A stretch of 64,000 nucleotides of DNA from Mumia xiangluensis. GTDB lineage: Bacteria > Actinomycetota > Actinomycetes > Propionibacteriales > Nocardioidaceae. The first letter of the stretch is position 1; every line of letters begins with the position of its first letter. Positions 36,074-45,350 of this stretch are shown here, in pieces. The notes below the pieces were generated by a model. It had not been told where the DNA came from, searched no databases, and saw only the letters and a program-made list of their open reading frames with translations. The translations under genes and the position numbers were made by a program. The stretch lies in the NCBI RefSeq assembly GCF_010994095.1, contig NZ_WJYO01000002.1, forward strand, positions 372,001-436,000, in the 5' to 3' direction.

Positions 36074-36970
36074 ATGAGGTTCTGTCTTTCCGGGGCGTCC
36101 GGCTTCCTCGGCACCGCCCTGGCCGCGCACCTGCGCGAGCGGGGCCACGAGGTCGTCCGACTGGTGCGGCGCCCGGCAGAGGGGCCGTTCGAGGTCTCCT
36201 GGGACCCCGCCGCCGGAGAGGTCGACCAGCAGGTCGTGGACGACTCCGACGTGGTCGTGAACCTGTCGGGTGCACCGATCGCGCACTGGCCGTGGACCCC
36301 CGCGTACCGCCGCGAGCTCCTCGACTCGCGCGTCGCGCCGACGCGCACGCTGGCCGAGGCGATCGCCCGGTCGCAGACTCCCCCGGTCCTGCTCAGCGGG
36401 AGCGGCATCAACGCCTACGGCGACGACCAGGGCAGCACGCTCCTCGACGAGGACAGCACCCGCGCTCCGGGCTTCCTCGCCGACGTGGTGGAGCGCTGGG
36501 AGGCGGCTGCAGCGCCGGCGGCGGAGGCAGGCGCACGGGTCTGCTTCATCCGTACGGCGCCGGTGCTGGACGCGTCGGGCGGCCTGCTGCGGGTGATCGC
36601 GATCCCGTTGCGGCTGGGCATCGGCGGGCGGCTGGGGTCCGGCCAGCAGTACTTCGCGGTCGTCAGCCTGCGGGACTGGCTCGCTGCGATCGTGCACCTG
36701 GCCGAGACCGACGACGCGTCGGGCCCGTACAACGTCGTCGCCCCCGAGCCCGCGACGAACGCGGAGTTCACCCGGGCGCTCGCACGTGCGCTGCACCGGC
36801 CGTCGATCGTGCCAGCGCCTGCGTTCGCGATGCGCGCGGCGCTCGGCGGGCTCTCGGCGCTCGCCCTCGGGTCGCTGCGGGCGGTGCCGGCCCGTCTCGA
36901 GGCCGAGGGCCACGTCTTCGCGGACCGGACCGTCGACGACATCGTCGCGACGGCGCTGGCCAGGCACTGA
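36074..36970 (+). CDS. TIGR01777-type NAD-dependent epimerase/SDR
   Basis: 298 aa extended SDR. Nucleotide-binding SGASGFLGTALAAHL at the N-terminus, then LVRRPA.., VVVNLSGAPI, RVAPTRTLAEAI, SGSGINAYGDD, and the DUF1731-like C-terminal part (VPAPAFAMRAALGGLSAL..). This is the YfcH/TIGR01777 pattern. Substrate unknown. It follows the E2 gene by 57 bases, on the same strand, and precedes the lipB/lipA pair, an arrangement common in actinobacteria. Confidence 0.88.
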   Translation: MRFCLSGASGFLGTALAAHLRERGHEVVRLVRRPAEGPFEVSWDPAAGEVDQQVVDDSDVVVNLSGAPIAHWPWTPAYRRELLDSRVAPTRTLAEAIARSQTPPVLLSGSGINAYGDDQGSTLLDEDSTRAPGFLADVVERWEAAAAPAAEAGARVCFIRTAPVLDASGGLLRVIAIPLRLGIGGRLGSGQQYFAVVSLRDWLAAIVHLAETDDASGPYNVVAPEPATNAEFTRALARALHRPSIVPAPAFAMRAALGGLSALALGSLRAVPARLEAEGHVFADRTVDDIVATALARH

Positions 36971-37005
36971 GCGCCAGGTCGTCGGGCGCCGAGCGCCGGC
37001 GAACC

Positions 37006-37446
37006 TCAGCCCGCGAGCCGCTCGACGGCGGAGATGCGCCAGCCCAGCGGCGTACGGACGAGAACGATCCGCCGCTCCGTCGGGCGATCGCTCGGCAACG
37101 CGCGCCACGCACCCCCTGCGCGGCGTACGCGGACCGGACGCATGCGGTCCACCACCCGAAGCACCGCTCGCCGCTCGCTCGCCTGCAGGACGCCGAACCG
37201 CAGCACGTCGAAGCGGACGTCCTCGATCTCGAGCCCGCGAGCGGCGTACTGGCGGATCATCGCCGCGTCGTCGTCGCGCAACCGGCCGCCCGCGGCGTAC
37301 ACGTCGTCAAGCAGGCTCGGGTCGGCTCGGACGAACGCCGCGGAACGGCTGTCGTCAAGGACGTCCAGCCGGTCCATCCAGTCCGCGCTCTGCGTCGTCG
37401 CACCCGCCACGGCGATCGCCGCGCACGCCAGGCTCACAGGGTCCAT
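37006..37446 (-). CDS. Conserved hypothetical protein, possibly exported
   Basis: 146 aa from ATG 37446. The first 20 residues (MDPVSLACAAIAVAGATTQ) are weakly hydrophobic and may be a signal or anchor. The rest is an alpha/beta pattern rich in Arg (VLQASERRAVLRVVDRMRPVRVRRAGGAWRALPSD, in part) ending in VRTPLGWRISAVERL. It resembles small SnoaL/lipoprotein-like domains but no motif fixes this. Divergent from lipB, convergent with the epimerase. Confidence 0.6.
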   Translation of the reverse strand: MDPVSLACAAIAVAGATTQSADWMDRLDVLDDSRSAAFVRADPSLLDDVYAAGGRLRDDDAAMIRQYAARGLEIEDVRFDVLRFGVLQASERRAVLRVVDRMRPVRVRRAGGAWRALPSDRPTERRIVLVRTPLGWRISAVERLAG

Positions 37447-37516
37447 CGCGCCAGCATGCCCGGGACCGCCGGTCGCGCGCGTCCGTCGTCCACAGGCCCG
37501 TACTAGGGTGGCGGAC

Positions 37517-38239
37517 GTGAGCGCACTGGAGATCCGCCGCATCGGGCTCGGCTCGGAGGGGACCGACTACGAGGAGATGTGGGCGCTGCAACGCGAGCTC
37601 CACGCGGAGCGCGCAGCCGGGGTCGGGGACGACGTCGTGCTGTTCCTCGAGCACGCACCGGTCTTCACCGCCGGCACCCGCACCGAGGGCTGGGAGCGTC
37701 CGACCGACGGCAGCCGCGTCGTCGACATCGACCGCGGCGGCAACATCACCTTCCACGGCCCCGGCCAGCTGGTCGGCTACCCGATCGTCGCGCTGCCCGC
37801 CCACGTCCTCGTCGTCGACTACGTACGCCGCGTGGAGGAGGCCATGATCCGGACGGTGAGCGACCTCGGCGTCACCTGCGGACGCGTCGGCGGGCGCTCC
37901 GGCGTCTGGATCGCCGCCGACGACCGCGGCCCCGAGCGCAAGCTCGGCCAGCTCGGCATCAGGGTCGCCCGCGGCGTCACGATGCACGGGCTGGCCCTCA
38001 ACTGCGACGTCGACATGGACTGGTTCGCGAAGATCGTGCCCTGCGGCATCGCCGACGCCGGGGTCACGTCCCTGTCGCTGGAGCTCGACCGGCGGGTGAG
38101 CACCGCCGAGGTTGCCGACGCCCTCGAGCCCCACCTGCGCGACCTCCTCGCCTGGGAGCCGTTCACGGTCAGCCCCGACCTCGGTCAGGCGGCCGCGGCG
38201 GGCGCGGTGACGTACGGTCTCGCACCGCACCTCGCCTGA
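37517..38239 (+). CDS. lipB: Lipoyl(octanoyl) transferase
   Basis: 240 aa. Moves octanoyl from acyl carrier protein to the lipoyl Lys of E2 and H-protein. Motifs: VVLFLEHAPVFTAGTRT, RGGNITFHGPGQLVGYPI, GVWIAADDRGPERKLGQLGIRV with the conserved Lys, MHGLALNC, and the catalytic Cys in VPCGIADAGVTSL. GTG start 37517. Followed by lipA after 42 bases; the product of LipB is the LipA substrate. Confidence 0.96.
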   Translation: MSALEIRRIGLGSEGTDYEEMWALQRELHAERAAGVGDDVVLFLEHAPVFTAGTRTEGWERPTDGSRVVDIDRGGNITFHGPGQLVGYPIVALPAHVLVVDYVRRVEEAMIRTVSDLGVTCGRVGGRSGVWIAADDRGPERKLGQLGIRVARGVTMHGLALNCDVDMDWFAKIVPCGIADAGVTSLSLELDRRVSTAEVADALEPHLRDLLAWEPFTVSPDLGQAAAAGAVTYGLAPHLA

Positions 38240-38281
38240 CCCGTCCCCGGTGCTCCCCACCCGGCACGTAGGGTGGTGGAC

Positions 38282-39217
38282 GTGACGATCGCACCCGAAG
38301 GACGCAAGTTGCTCCGGCTGGAGGCTCGCAACGCCGAGACCCCGATCGAGAAGAAGCCGGACTGGATCAAGACCCGCGCCAAGATGGGCCCCGAGTACAC
38401 CGAGCTCAAGCAGCTCGTGAAGTCCGAGGGCCTGCACACGGTGTGCCAGGAGGCGGGCTGTCCCAACATCTACGAGTGCTGGGAAGACCGCGAGGCCACC
38501 TTCCTCATCGGTGGTGAGGAGTGCACGCGCCGCTGCGACTTCTGCCAGATCGCCACCGGCAAGCCCGCCGCCCTCGACCGTGACGAGCCCCGCCGCGTCG
38601 CCGAGAGCGTCCGCACGATGGGCCTGCGCTACGCCACGATCACCGGCGTGGCCCGCGACGACCTTCCCGACGGCGGTGCCTGGCTGTACGCGGAGACCGT
38701 CCGCAAGATCCACGAGCTCAACCCCGATACGGGCGTCGAGAACCTCATCCCGGACTTCAACGGCATCCCGGAGCTCCTCGAGGAGGTCTTCGCCTCCCGC
38801 CCCGAGGTGCTCGCGCACAACGTCGAGACCGTCCCGCGCATCTTCAAGCGAATCCGGCCGGCGTTCCGCTACGAGCGCTCGCTCGACGTGATCACCCAGG
38901 CCCGGGCGTACGGGCTCGTGACGAAGTCCAACCTGATCCTCGGCATGGGCGAGACCCGCGAGGAGATCAGCCAGGCCATGCAGGACCTGTACGACGCGGG
39001 CTGCGAGCTGCTGACCGTCACCCAGTACCTGCGTCCTTCGCCGCTGCACCACCCCGTCGAGCGGTGGGTCAAGCCGGAGGAGTTCGTGGAGATGGGCCAG
39101 GAGGCCGAGGACATCGGGTTCGCCGGGGTTCTCTCCGGCCCGCTGGTCCGCTCGTCGTACCGCGCCGGACGCCTCTACAAGCAGGCGATCGAGGCGCGCA
39201 CGACTGCCACGGCCTGA
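38282..39217 (+). CDS. lipA: Lipoyl synthase (radical SAM)
   Basis: 311 aa. Inserts two sulfurs into protein-bound octanoyl. The auxiliary cluster cysteines are [12 protein letters not shown], and the radical-SAM cluster is [21 protein letters not shown] and [12 protein letters not shown] are typical. Of three in-frame GTG codons (38273, 38276, 38282) the last fits family starts ([14 protein letters not shown]). Operon with lipB. Confidence 0.97.
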   Translation: MTIAPEGRKLLRLEARNAETPIEKKPDWIKTRAKMGPEYTELKQLVKSEGLHTVCQEAGCPNIYECWEDREATFLIGGEECTRRCDFCQIATGKPAALDRDEPRRVAESVRTMGLRYATITGVARDDLPDGGAWLYAETVRKIHELNPDTGVENLIPDFNGIPELLEEVFASRPEVLAHNVETVPRIFKRIRPAFRYERSLDVITQARAYGLVTKSNLILGMGETREEISQAMQDLYDAGCELLTVTQYLRPSPLHHPVERWVKPEEFVEMGQEAEDIGFAGVLSGPLVRSSYRAGRLYKQAIEARTTATA

Positions 39218-39255
39218 CGGTCCGCCACGGTCGGCGACCGCGTACCCTGGGAGCC

Positions 39256-39972
39256 ATGTCCACTCCTGACTCGCCGCCGCAGGGTCGCATCGCGCAGATC
39301 CGGTCCGCCTACAAGATCACCAAGCGCTCCGACCGTACGATCGGCCTGCGCCTGCTCGCGTGGTTCCTGGTCACCGGCGGCCTCGTCTTCGCCCTCGGCT
39401 GGCTCCTCGGCGGCAGCGGCAGCCTGCTCGGCATCGTCTTCATGTCGCTCCTCGCCCTGCTCACGGGCATCCTCGCCGCGCTGATCGTCTTCGGACGTCG
39501 AGCCGAGAAGGCCGCGTACTCGCAGGTCGAGGGCCAGGTGGGCGCAGGTGCCGGCGCGCTCGGGATGCTCAAGCGCGGCTGGAAGGTCGACCAGGCGGTC
39601 GCCTTCACCAAGAGCCAGGACGTGGTGCACCGTGTCGTCGGTCCCCCGGGGATCGTGCTCGTCGGCGAGGGCAACGCCAACCGGGTCCGCAACCTGCTGA
39701 CGGTCGAGCGCAAGAAGACTGCGCGCATCGTCGGCGAGGAGGTCCCGATCTCGACGATCGTGGTCGGCCGCGACACCGACAAGGGCGAGGTGCCCCTCCC
39801 GAAGCTGGTCGCGACGATCCGCAAGTCGAAGCGCGCGCTCAAGCCGGCTCAGATCACGCCCATCATCAACAAGCTCAAGGCCCTCGACGCGATGCGTCCG
39901 CAGGCGCCGATCCCGCGGGGCCCGGTGCCGACCAGCGCCAAGGGTTCGCGCAAGATGATGCAGGGCCGCTGA
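39256..39972 (+). CDS. DUF4191 membrane protein
   Basis: 238 aa. Two membrane helices near the N-terminus (LLAWFLVTGGLVFALGWLL; LGIVFMSLLALLTGILAALIVF), then a soluble alpha/beta domain with QVEGQVGAGAGALG, VVGPPGIVLVGEG and VPISTIVVGRDTDKGEV. This is the DUF4191 pattern, seen after lipA in most actinobacteria. Function unknown. ATG 39256 with a GGGAG site. Confidence 0.9.
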   Translation: MSTPDSPPQGRIAQIRSAYKITKRSDRTIGLRLLAWFLVTGGLVFALGWLLGGSGSLLGIVFMSLLALLTGILAALIVFGRRAEKAAYSQVEGQVGAGAGALGMLKRGWKVDQAVAFTKSQDVVHRVVGPPGIVLVGEGNANRVRNLLTVERKKTARIVGEEVPISTIVVGRDTDKGEVPLPKLVATIRKSKRALKPAQITPIINKLKALDAMRPQAPIPRGPVPTSAKGSRKMMQGR

Positions 39973-39989
39973 GGGTCTCGATCGCTTCG

Positions 39990-40125
39990 CGCCTCGACCG
40001 GCGGGGAACCCGGCGGGTCGACCGGCGGGGTGACGGCTGGTCGGCCGGCGGGTCGACGGCTGGTCGGCCGGCGGGGTGACGGCTGGTCGGCCGGCGGGTC
40101 GACCGACGGGGAACCGGCGGGTGAA
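39990..40125. repeat. 23-bp tandem repeats in a GTCGAC/GGCCGG-rich spacer
   Basis: ACGGCTGGTCGGCCGGCGGG recurs at 40033, 40056 and 40079 (exact 23-base step), flanked by degenerate copies (CGACCGGCGGGG, GGGTCGACCGACGGG). The left edge contains CTCGATCGCTTCGCGCCTCGACC, a partial palindrome of the kind dispersed in Nocardioidaceae genomes. Lies between the convergent DUF4191 and RDD genes. Confidence 0.88.
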
Positions 40126-40139
40126 CGACCGCGGCGCCG

Positions 40140-40565
40140 CTAGTCGACCGGCGGCGTGACGGCGTTGCGCGGCCTGATGTAGGTGATCACCGACTGGGCC
40201 ACGACGTCGTGGAACCCGCGACCCTCGTGGTTCTGGATGAGCGGCGGGATGATCGGGAGGATCAGCGCGGTCCGGACGAACGCCCGCAGCCCGATCGGGC
40301 GCGCGTTCGGGCCGACGACGCAGATGCCGACGATCCGCTTGCCGATCGAGAACCCGAGCGTCGCGTCGAGGAGGGAGACCTCGATCCAGAACGCCAGCAG
40401 CGTCCACCAACCGCTCACCGCACCGACGCCGAACGCCGGGGACCCGGTGACGAGGGACGCCGTGAACAGGGCGACGAACCAGTCGATCAGCAGGGCGAGG
40501 AAACGGCGGCCGATCCCGGCCACCTCCGGCATCGACGATGCTGGATCGGGGGAAGTCGTGGACAC
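40140..40565 (-). CDS. RDD-family membrane protein
   Basis: About 141 aa. RDD domain with helices FLALLIDWFVALFTASLV (R and D of the name in IGRRFLALLIDW), a second WTLLAFWIEVSLLDATLG and a third FVRTALILPIIPPLI, plus the SIGKRIVGICVV element. Function of most RDD proteins is unknown. GTG starts at 40565 or 40586 are both possible. It is divergent from glnA, as in many actinobacteria. Confidence 0.87.
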   Translation of the reverse strand: MSTTSPDPASSMPEVAGIGRRFLALLIDWFVALFTASLVTGSPAFGVGAVSGWWTLLAFWIEVSLLDATLGFSIGKRIVGICVVGPNARPIGLRAFVRTALILPIIPPLIQNHEGRGFHDVVAQSVITYIRPRNAVTPPVD

Positions 40566-40653
40566 GGCGCCAACTCTACTCGGCACGCCCCAGGGGCCCC
40601 GAGAGACCTGACGCGGTCGTCAGACCCGCTCTCCCGTTGTGCGCCGGAACTTC

Positions 40654-40691
40654 GTAACATGGCTGAAACATACGGGTCATGGTTGGGTAAC
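40654..40691 (+). promoter_or_regulatory. GlnR operator upstream of glnA
   Basis: GTAAC-n6-GAAAC-n6-GTCAT-n6-GTAAC: four half-sites at exact 11-base steps (40654, 40665, 40676, 40687). This matches the GlnR box (GTnAC-n6-GAAAC repeated) of actinobacterial nitrogen control, with two half-sites deviating at one or two positions. It ends about 100 bases before the glnA start. Confidence 0.88.
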
Positions 40692-40792
40692 TGACCCTGC
40701 CTACGTTCATGGGGGCACAGCGAGGTGACCCCCAGTTCGACCACGTACGAGACGGCCGGCCTGTGCAGCAGCGCTCTGGCCGAGGAGGCTTT

Positions 40793-42211
40793 ATGTTCTC
40801 AAACCGCGACGAGCTCTTGGCCTACATCAGGAACGAGGGTGTTAAGTTCGTCGACGTCCGCTTCACCGACCTTCCCGGCATTCAGCAGCACTTCACGGTG
40901 CCGGTCTCGTCGTTCGACGAGGCGGTGTTCGAGGACGGGCTGATGTTCGACGGCTCCTCCGTGCGCGGCTTCCAGGCCATCCACGAGTCCGACATGGCGC
41001 TGTTCCCGGACCCGACCACCGCGTACCTCGACCCGTTCCGTCCGGAGAAGACGCTCGCGCTCGAGTTCTTCATCCACGACCCGCTGACGGGTGAGGCGTA
41101 CTCCCGCGACCCGCGCAACATCGCGCGCAAGGCCGAGGCGTACCTCGCCAGCACCGGCATCGGCGACACGGCGTTCTTCGCCCCGGAGGCGGAGTTCTAC
41201 GTCTTCGACAAGGCGCGCTTCGAGACGTCCGCCAACCGCGGCTTCTACGAGATCGACTCGATCGCCGGCGCCTGGAACACGGGTGCCGAGGAGGAGGCCC
41301 GCGGCTACAAGGTCCGCTACAAGGGCGGCTACTTCCCCGTCTCCCCCACCGACCACTTCGCGGACCTTCGCAACGACATGGTCCTCAACCTCGAGGACGC
41401 GGGCCTGCAGGTCGAGCGTGCGCACCACGAGGTCGGCACGGCCGGTCAGGCGGAGATCAACTACCGCTTCGACACGCTGCTCAAGGCGGCGGACGATGTC
41501 ATGAAGTTCAAGTACATCATCCGCAACACCGCGTGGGCCGCCGGCAAGACGGCGACCTTCATGCCGAAGCCGATCTTCGGCGACAACGGCTCGGGCATGC
41601 ACTGCCACCAGTCGATCTGGAAGGACGGCGAGCCGCTGTTCTACGACGAGGCGGGCTACGGCGGCCTCTCGGAGATGGCGCGCCACTACATCGGCGGCAT
41701 CCTGAAGCACGCTCCTTCGCTGCTGGCGTTCACCAACCCGACGGTCAACTCGTACCACCGTCTGGTGCCGGGCTTCGAGGCGCCGATCGCCCTCGTCTAC
41801 AGCTCGCGCAACCGTTCGGCGTGCGTCCGCATCCCGATCACCGGCTCGAACCCGAAGGCCAAGCGCATCGAGTTCCGCTGCCCCGATCCGTCGGCGAACC
41901 CGTACCTCGCGTTCTCCGCGCTGCTGCTCGCCGGCATCGACGGCATCAAGAACAAGATCGAGCCGCCAGAGCCGGTCGACAAGAACATCTACGAGCTGCC
42001 GCCGGACGAGTACAACCAGATCGAGTCGGTCCCGACCTCGCTCGGTGCGGTGCTCGACTCGCTCGAGGCCGATCACGAGTTCCTGACCCAGGGCGACGTC
42101 TTCACGCCTGACCTGATCGAGACCTGGATCGAGTACAAGCGCGACCACGAGATCGCTCCGATCGCGCAGCGTCCGCACCCGCACGAGTTCGAGCTCTACT
42201 ACGACATCTGA
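40793..42211 (+). CDS. glnA: Glutamine synthetase type I
   Basis: 472 aa, full-length. Makes glutamine from glutamate, ammonia and ATP. Motifs: DGSSVRGF and the glutamate/metal sites ([29 protein letters not shown]), ATP site [16 protein letters not shown], and the adenylylation Tyr in [12 protein letters not shown]-beta type. ATG follows GAGGAGG at good spacing. The gene is intact, but its last 16 bases (42196-42211) form the left end of an inserted island; the same 16 bases lie at 58643. Confidence 0.98.
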   Translation: MFSNRDELLAYIRNEGVKFVDVRFTDLPGIQQHFTVPVSSFDEAVFEDGLMFDGSSVRGFQAIHESDMALFPDPTTAYLDPFRPEKTLALEFFIHDPLTGEAYSRDPRNIARKAEAYLASTGIGDTAFFAPEAEFYVFDKARFETSANRGFYEIDSIAGAWNTGAEEEARGYKVRYKGGYFPVSPTDHFADLRNDMVLNLEDAGLQVERAHHEVGTAGQAEINYRFDTLLKAADDVMKFKYIIRNTAWAAGKTATFMPKPIFGDNGSGMHCHQSIWKDGEPLFYDEAGYGGLSEMARHYIGGILKHAPSLLAFTNPTVNSYHRLVPGFEAPIALVYSSRNRSACVRIPITGSNPKAKRIEFRCPDPSANPYLAFSALLLAGIDGIKNKIEPPEPVDKNIYELPPDEYNQIESVPTSLGAVLDSLEADHEFLTQGDVFTPDLIETWIEYKRDHEIAPIAQRPHPHEFELYYDI

Positions 42212-42249
42212 TCAGGAGGGCAGAAACCTGCCCTGACCTGCGCAAACAC

Positions 42250-42296
42250 ACGGCCCCCGCTGGCGGTTCCCCCCGGAATCCCCCGGCGGGGGCCGT
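42250..42296 (+). terminator. Terminator after glnA (inside the island's left end)
   Basis: ACGGCCCCCGC (42250-42260) pairs with GCGGGGGCCGT (42286-42296), followed by TGCG. It starts 38 bases after the glnA stop and now ends the glnA transcript. A similar hairpin beyond the right repeat at 58898 may be the original glnA terminator. Confidence 0.72.
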
Positions 42297-42347
42297 TGCG
42301 TTGTGTGCACGGTTGCACGATCCCCCGCGGACCGAACGGTCCCGGCC

Positions 42348-42668
42348 ATGAACATCGACCTGAACGCCCCAATCTGGGGCATCCACCACCTGGCGGACGC
42401 GCTCGGCCTCAGCGCCGACCGCGCTCGCGAGCACACCTACTCCCCCGCCTTTCCGGCCCCGAAGGCCGGCTTCGCGAGCAACCTGTGGCTCCGCGAGGAC
42501 GTGCTGGCCTGGTTCGCGGCACTGCCGACGACCGACCGGGTCCGACCGGCTGGGCGCAGGAACCACCCGCTTGTGTCCAAGCCCGCACCGGCGCCCGCAC
42601 CGTCGGAGCCCGCGTCGACCAAGGCGAAGCCCTACAAGCCCCGCGCTCGGAAGGCGGTCGCCGCATGA
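42348..42668 (+). CDS. Excisionase/AlpA-like helix-turn-helix protein
   Basis: 106 aa. The first ~65 residues have the layout of winged-helix excisionases: WGIHHLADALGLSADRAREH (HTH), FPAPKAGF, then LWLREDVLAWFAALP, followed by a basic Ala/Pro/Lys tail. Such proteins bind att-region sites and steer the integrase to excise. It lies 136 bases from the left attachment repeat, after a small inverted repeat GTGCA-CGGT-TGCAC (42305-42318), and its stop overlaps the integrase start (ATGA). Confidence 0.78.
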   Translation: MNIDLNAPIWGIHHLADALGLSADRAREHTYSPAFPAPKAGFASNLWLREDVLAWFAALPTTDRVRPAGRRNHPLVSKPAPAPAPSEPASTKAKPYKPRARKAVAA

Positions 42669-43972
42669 GCGCCACCGCAGGGTTCCGGGAGGTCATCGGC
42701 GGCGTCACCATCACGGGACCGAAGGCCAGCGGCTACTACAAGCTCAAGTGGATCGAGCCGGACGGAAAGCGGCGCGAGACCGACCGGGGCCCGAGTTTGG
42801 AGAAGGCGAGGTCCGCCGCCATCGACATCGCCACGCGCATCTCGCGAGCTGCTGGACCCGAGGCAGTCACCACGCTCGGAGCGATCAAATAGGCCTACCT
42901 TGCTCAGGGTCACAGCCCGTTCGGCGAGAAGCTCCTGTGGCAGGACGGCCACAAGACCCAGCTCGCGCGGACCTTGAAGCGAGTGCTCAAGGGCTTCGAG
43001 GGCACTGAAGCTCTCGAGGTCGACCGCGCGATGCTCGACGTGATGCGATCACAGGCCGGGACCGACAACATGGTCAAGGCCAACACCTCAGCCCTGAAGG
43101 GCATGCTGCGGTGGGGGCACCAGGCCAGGTACTTCACCCCGGTCCAGTCCGAGCTGCTCGTCCGGGGCGGCTCGTATCCCGCACCGGCGACTGCGGCCAG
43201 CACGCGACGGCCGCGCCGCAACACCCGCGCCAGGAACGCAGGCGAGTCCGCTGAGTACATCAGCCCTGAAGACGCGCCCAGCGGCGCCAAGGTCATCGAC
43301 CTCGCGCGGGAGCTCGACGCCTTCTACCCGACTTGGGGGCAGCTGGCGGTAGAATCCGCCGCGAACCTCGGCTTCCGGTGGGGCGAGGAGTTCCAGCTCG
43401 TGCCGTCCGACGTCCACCTGCGCGGCTGCCGTGAGCAGGAAGAGGCTCACGTCCACGTGGACTGGCAGGTGAACTCGGGAGCGAAGGCCGGGAGCCGGCG
43501 CTCGCGCCTGACCCTCCCCAAGGGCAACAAGCGCCGCATCGTCACCGTCACCGACATCTCCTTCACCGGGTTCGAGCTGGAGAGAGCGCTCGCCGCACGA
43601 GTCGACGCAGCCCTTCGAGAGCAAGAGGAGGGCAGCAACCCGGACGCCCTTCTGTTCCCCAGCGCCACCGGCAAGATGCTCTGGCACACCACGTTCACCC
43701 GTCATCTGCACGCCGCCATGCGGGCCGCCGACTGGCCCTACACCGAGTGGGTCGACGACCGCGACGGCAAGACGAAGACGGTCTACCACCTGACCTGGCA
43801 CTCCATGCGCCACCGGTACGCCCGCATCTGCATCGACGACTTCGACTACACAGCGGGTGAGCTCATGGTGGCAGGCGGATGGGAGAACGAGCTCACGGTC
43901 AAGAACCGGTACTACCGGTCCAGCGACGAGAACCGGAGGTCAGCCGCTGCCAAGTCGCGGCGGCGCGGCTGA
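42665..43972 (+). pseudogene. Tyrosine integrase interrupted by an in-frame TAG
   Basis: Reading from ATG 42665 (coupled to the upstream excisionase-like gene by ATGA), the frame codes an AP2-like/arm-binding N-terminus (TGPKASGYYKLKWIEPDGKRRETDRG) and a helix up to TTLGAIK, then TAG at 42890-42892. The same frame continues directly with AYLAQGHSPFGEKLLWQ and the SAM-like core-binding domain, then a full catalytic domain: Arg in LGFRWGEEF, HSMRHRYARI (His-x-x-Arg), GWENELTVKNRYYR with the Tyr. About 436 residues without the stop. One nonsense change, or suppression/restart at a later Met or GTG, would explain it. Its place beside attL makes it the island's integrase. Confidence 0.85.
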
Positions 43973-44064
43973 GGCCTTCAGTACGGTGCAGCAGGTTCGA
44001 AGTCGGAGCATGCCGCTAGGCTGGTTTTCCGACAGGCGTTCGCCCCAGATTCCGACGGGACCAC

Positions 44065-45264
44065 ATGTTCGGCACTCGGCAGTCGCTGCGCGAGTTCTTC
44101 GCGCAGCGGATGGACTGGGCTCTTCGTGAGGTGAGCAGCGTCGACCAGGACGTGCTGACCACCGAGCACGTCGACGTGCTGGTCGCGGCGGTCCTGGACA
44201 AACACATGCCTGTCGCTATCGACGTCCACTGGGACAGTCCGACCGCTTCCCCGATCACCGAGGTCATCACCCAGGTCCGCGACCAGTTCGACCAACGGAC
44301 CTACGACGTCGCGGCGAGTCGCATCGTCGTGTCCCATGTGCTGACAGGCACATCGGCGATGCTCGACTACGACGCGTCGACGTTTTCCATGAGCGGACCC
44401 GGCCAGGCAAAGATCTCGTCGACCTCAGTCGACGTCGAGGTCGTCGATCGCGCTCTCGACGCGGACCGCATCAAGCGCGTGGTGGGAAGCGCGAGGACCG
44501 ACGTGTCGAAACGCATCGGATGGGCCAACGTCGACTTGGCTCAGTTCCTCGTCTCCGCGGAGCAGAACGTCCGCGCCGCAGTCGAGAAGCGGCGCGCTCG
44601 GGTCCTTTCGGATCGCGCCTTGCAGGAATCCCTCGGGATCCCTGTCGCATCTACCGGCAGCCCGCCGCCAGCGGTGCCGGCGCGACGGAAGCACGTCTCG
44701 CTCTCGACGCGCACCACGCAGTCCGCATCCGTTCCGGAGCCGGTGCTCGACGACGCCATCTACCAGGACGTCCTCGACGCGGTCCGGGCCTGGTCGAACT
44801 CGCTCGAGCGTGCGCCGAGAACTGCGGAGAAGCTCGACGAGGAGGAACTTCGCGACCTGCTCCTGGCGAACCTCAACTCGTACTGGCAAGGCGGCGCCGG
44901 CGGCGAGCTCTTCAACGGCAGCGGAAAGACCGACATCCTCATCCGCCACGACGACCGAAACGTCTTCATCGGCGAGTGCAAGGTGTGGCACGGACCCAAG
45001 GGCGTCGCTGAGGCCCTCGACCAGCTGCGCGGCTACATCGTGTGGCGCGACAGCAAGGCGGCGCTGGTCATGTTCATCAAGACCGCCGACTCGGCAGCGA
45101 CCGTGGCGAAGCTGCACGCAGCGGTCGAAGCACATCCCAGTCACGTCCTGACCAAGGCGAGCACCAACCCCACTCACCGCGCGGACTACGTGGTCACCGC
45201 CGACGACGAGGGTCGTCGGGTCTCCCTGGCCGTCATCCCCGTGGTGCTCTCCTCCGGCCCGTAG
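44065..45264 (+). CDS. Hypothetical protein with a C-terminal PD-(D/E)XK-like nuclease domain
   Basis: 399 aa. No family recognised with certainty. The N-terminal 190 residues are mixed alpha/beta (FFAQRMDWALREVSSVDQ.. , VAIDVHWDSPTASPITEV), followed by a Pro/Ser/Arg linker (about 190-228), a helical segment (YQDVLDAVRAWSNSLERAPRTAEKLDEEELRDLL, in part) and a C-terminal domain. There, GKTDILIRHDDRNVFIGECKVWHG gives Asp290, then Glu304-Cys-Lys306, the spacing of a PD-(D/E)XK active site, with a possible extra Glu281. LDQLRGYIVWRDSKAALVMFI completes the fold. Position just inside the island after the integrase suggests a restriction or defence effector; no methylase or helicase partner is adjacent. 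Confidence 0.72.
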   Translation: MFGTRQSLREFFAQRMDWALREVSSVDQDVLTTEHVDVLVAAVLDKHMPVAIDVHWDSPTASPITEVITQVRDQFDQRTYDVAASRIVVSHVLTGTSAMLDYDASTFSMSGPGQAKISSTSVDVEVVDRALDADRIKRVVGSARTDVSKRIGWANVDLAQFLVSAEQNVRAAVEKRRARVLSDRALQESLGIPVASTGSPPPAVPARRKHVSLSTRTTQSASVPEPVLDDAIYQDVLDAVRAWSNSLERAPRTAEKLDEEELRDLLLANLNSYWQGGAGGELFNGSGKTDILIRHDDRNVFIGECKVWHGPKGVAEALDQLRGYIVWRDSKAALVMFIKTADSAATVAKLHAAVEAHPSHVLTKASTNPTHRADYVVTADDEGRRVSLAVIPVVLSSGP

Positions 45265-45350
45265 CCGGGTTCCCGCCGCGAAGACAGTGCTCGTCGGCCG
45301 CTTGGTGAGTCGATGGCCGCCGCGCTTCGGTAGGGCCGGATCAGTGGCGC

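Noticed and set aside
42212-42347. tRNA gene as the island's attachment site
   Set aside because: No cloverleaf or T-arm sequence is seen near either end; the repeat is coding sequence of glnA.
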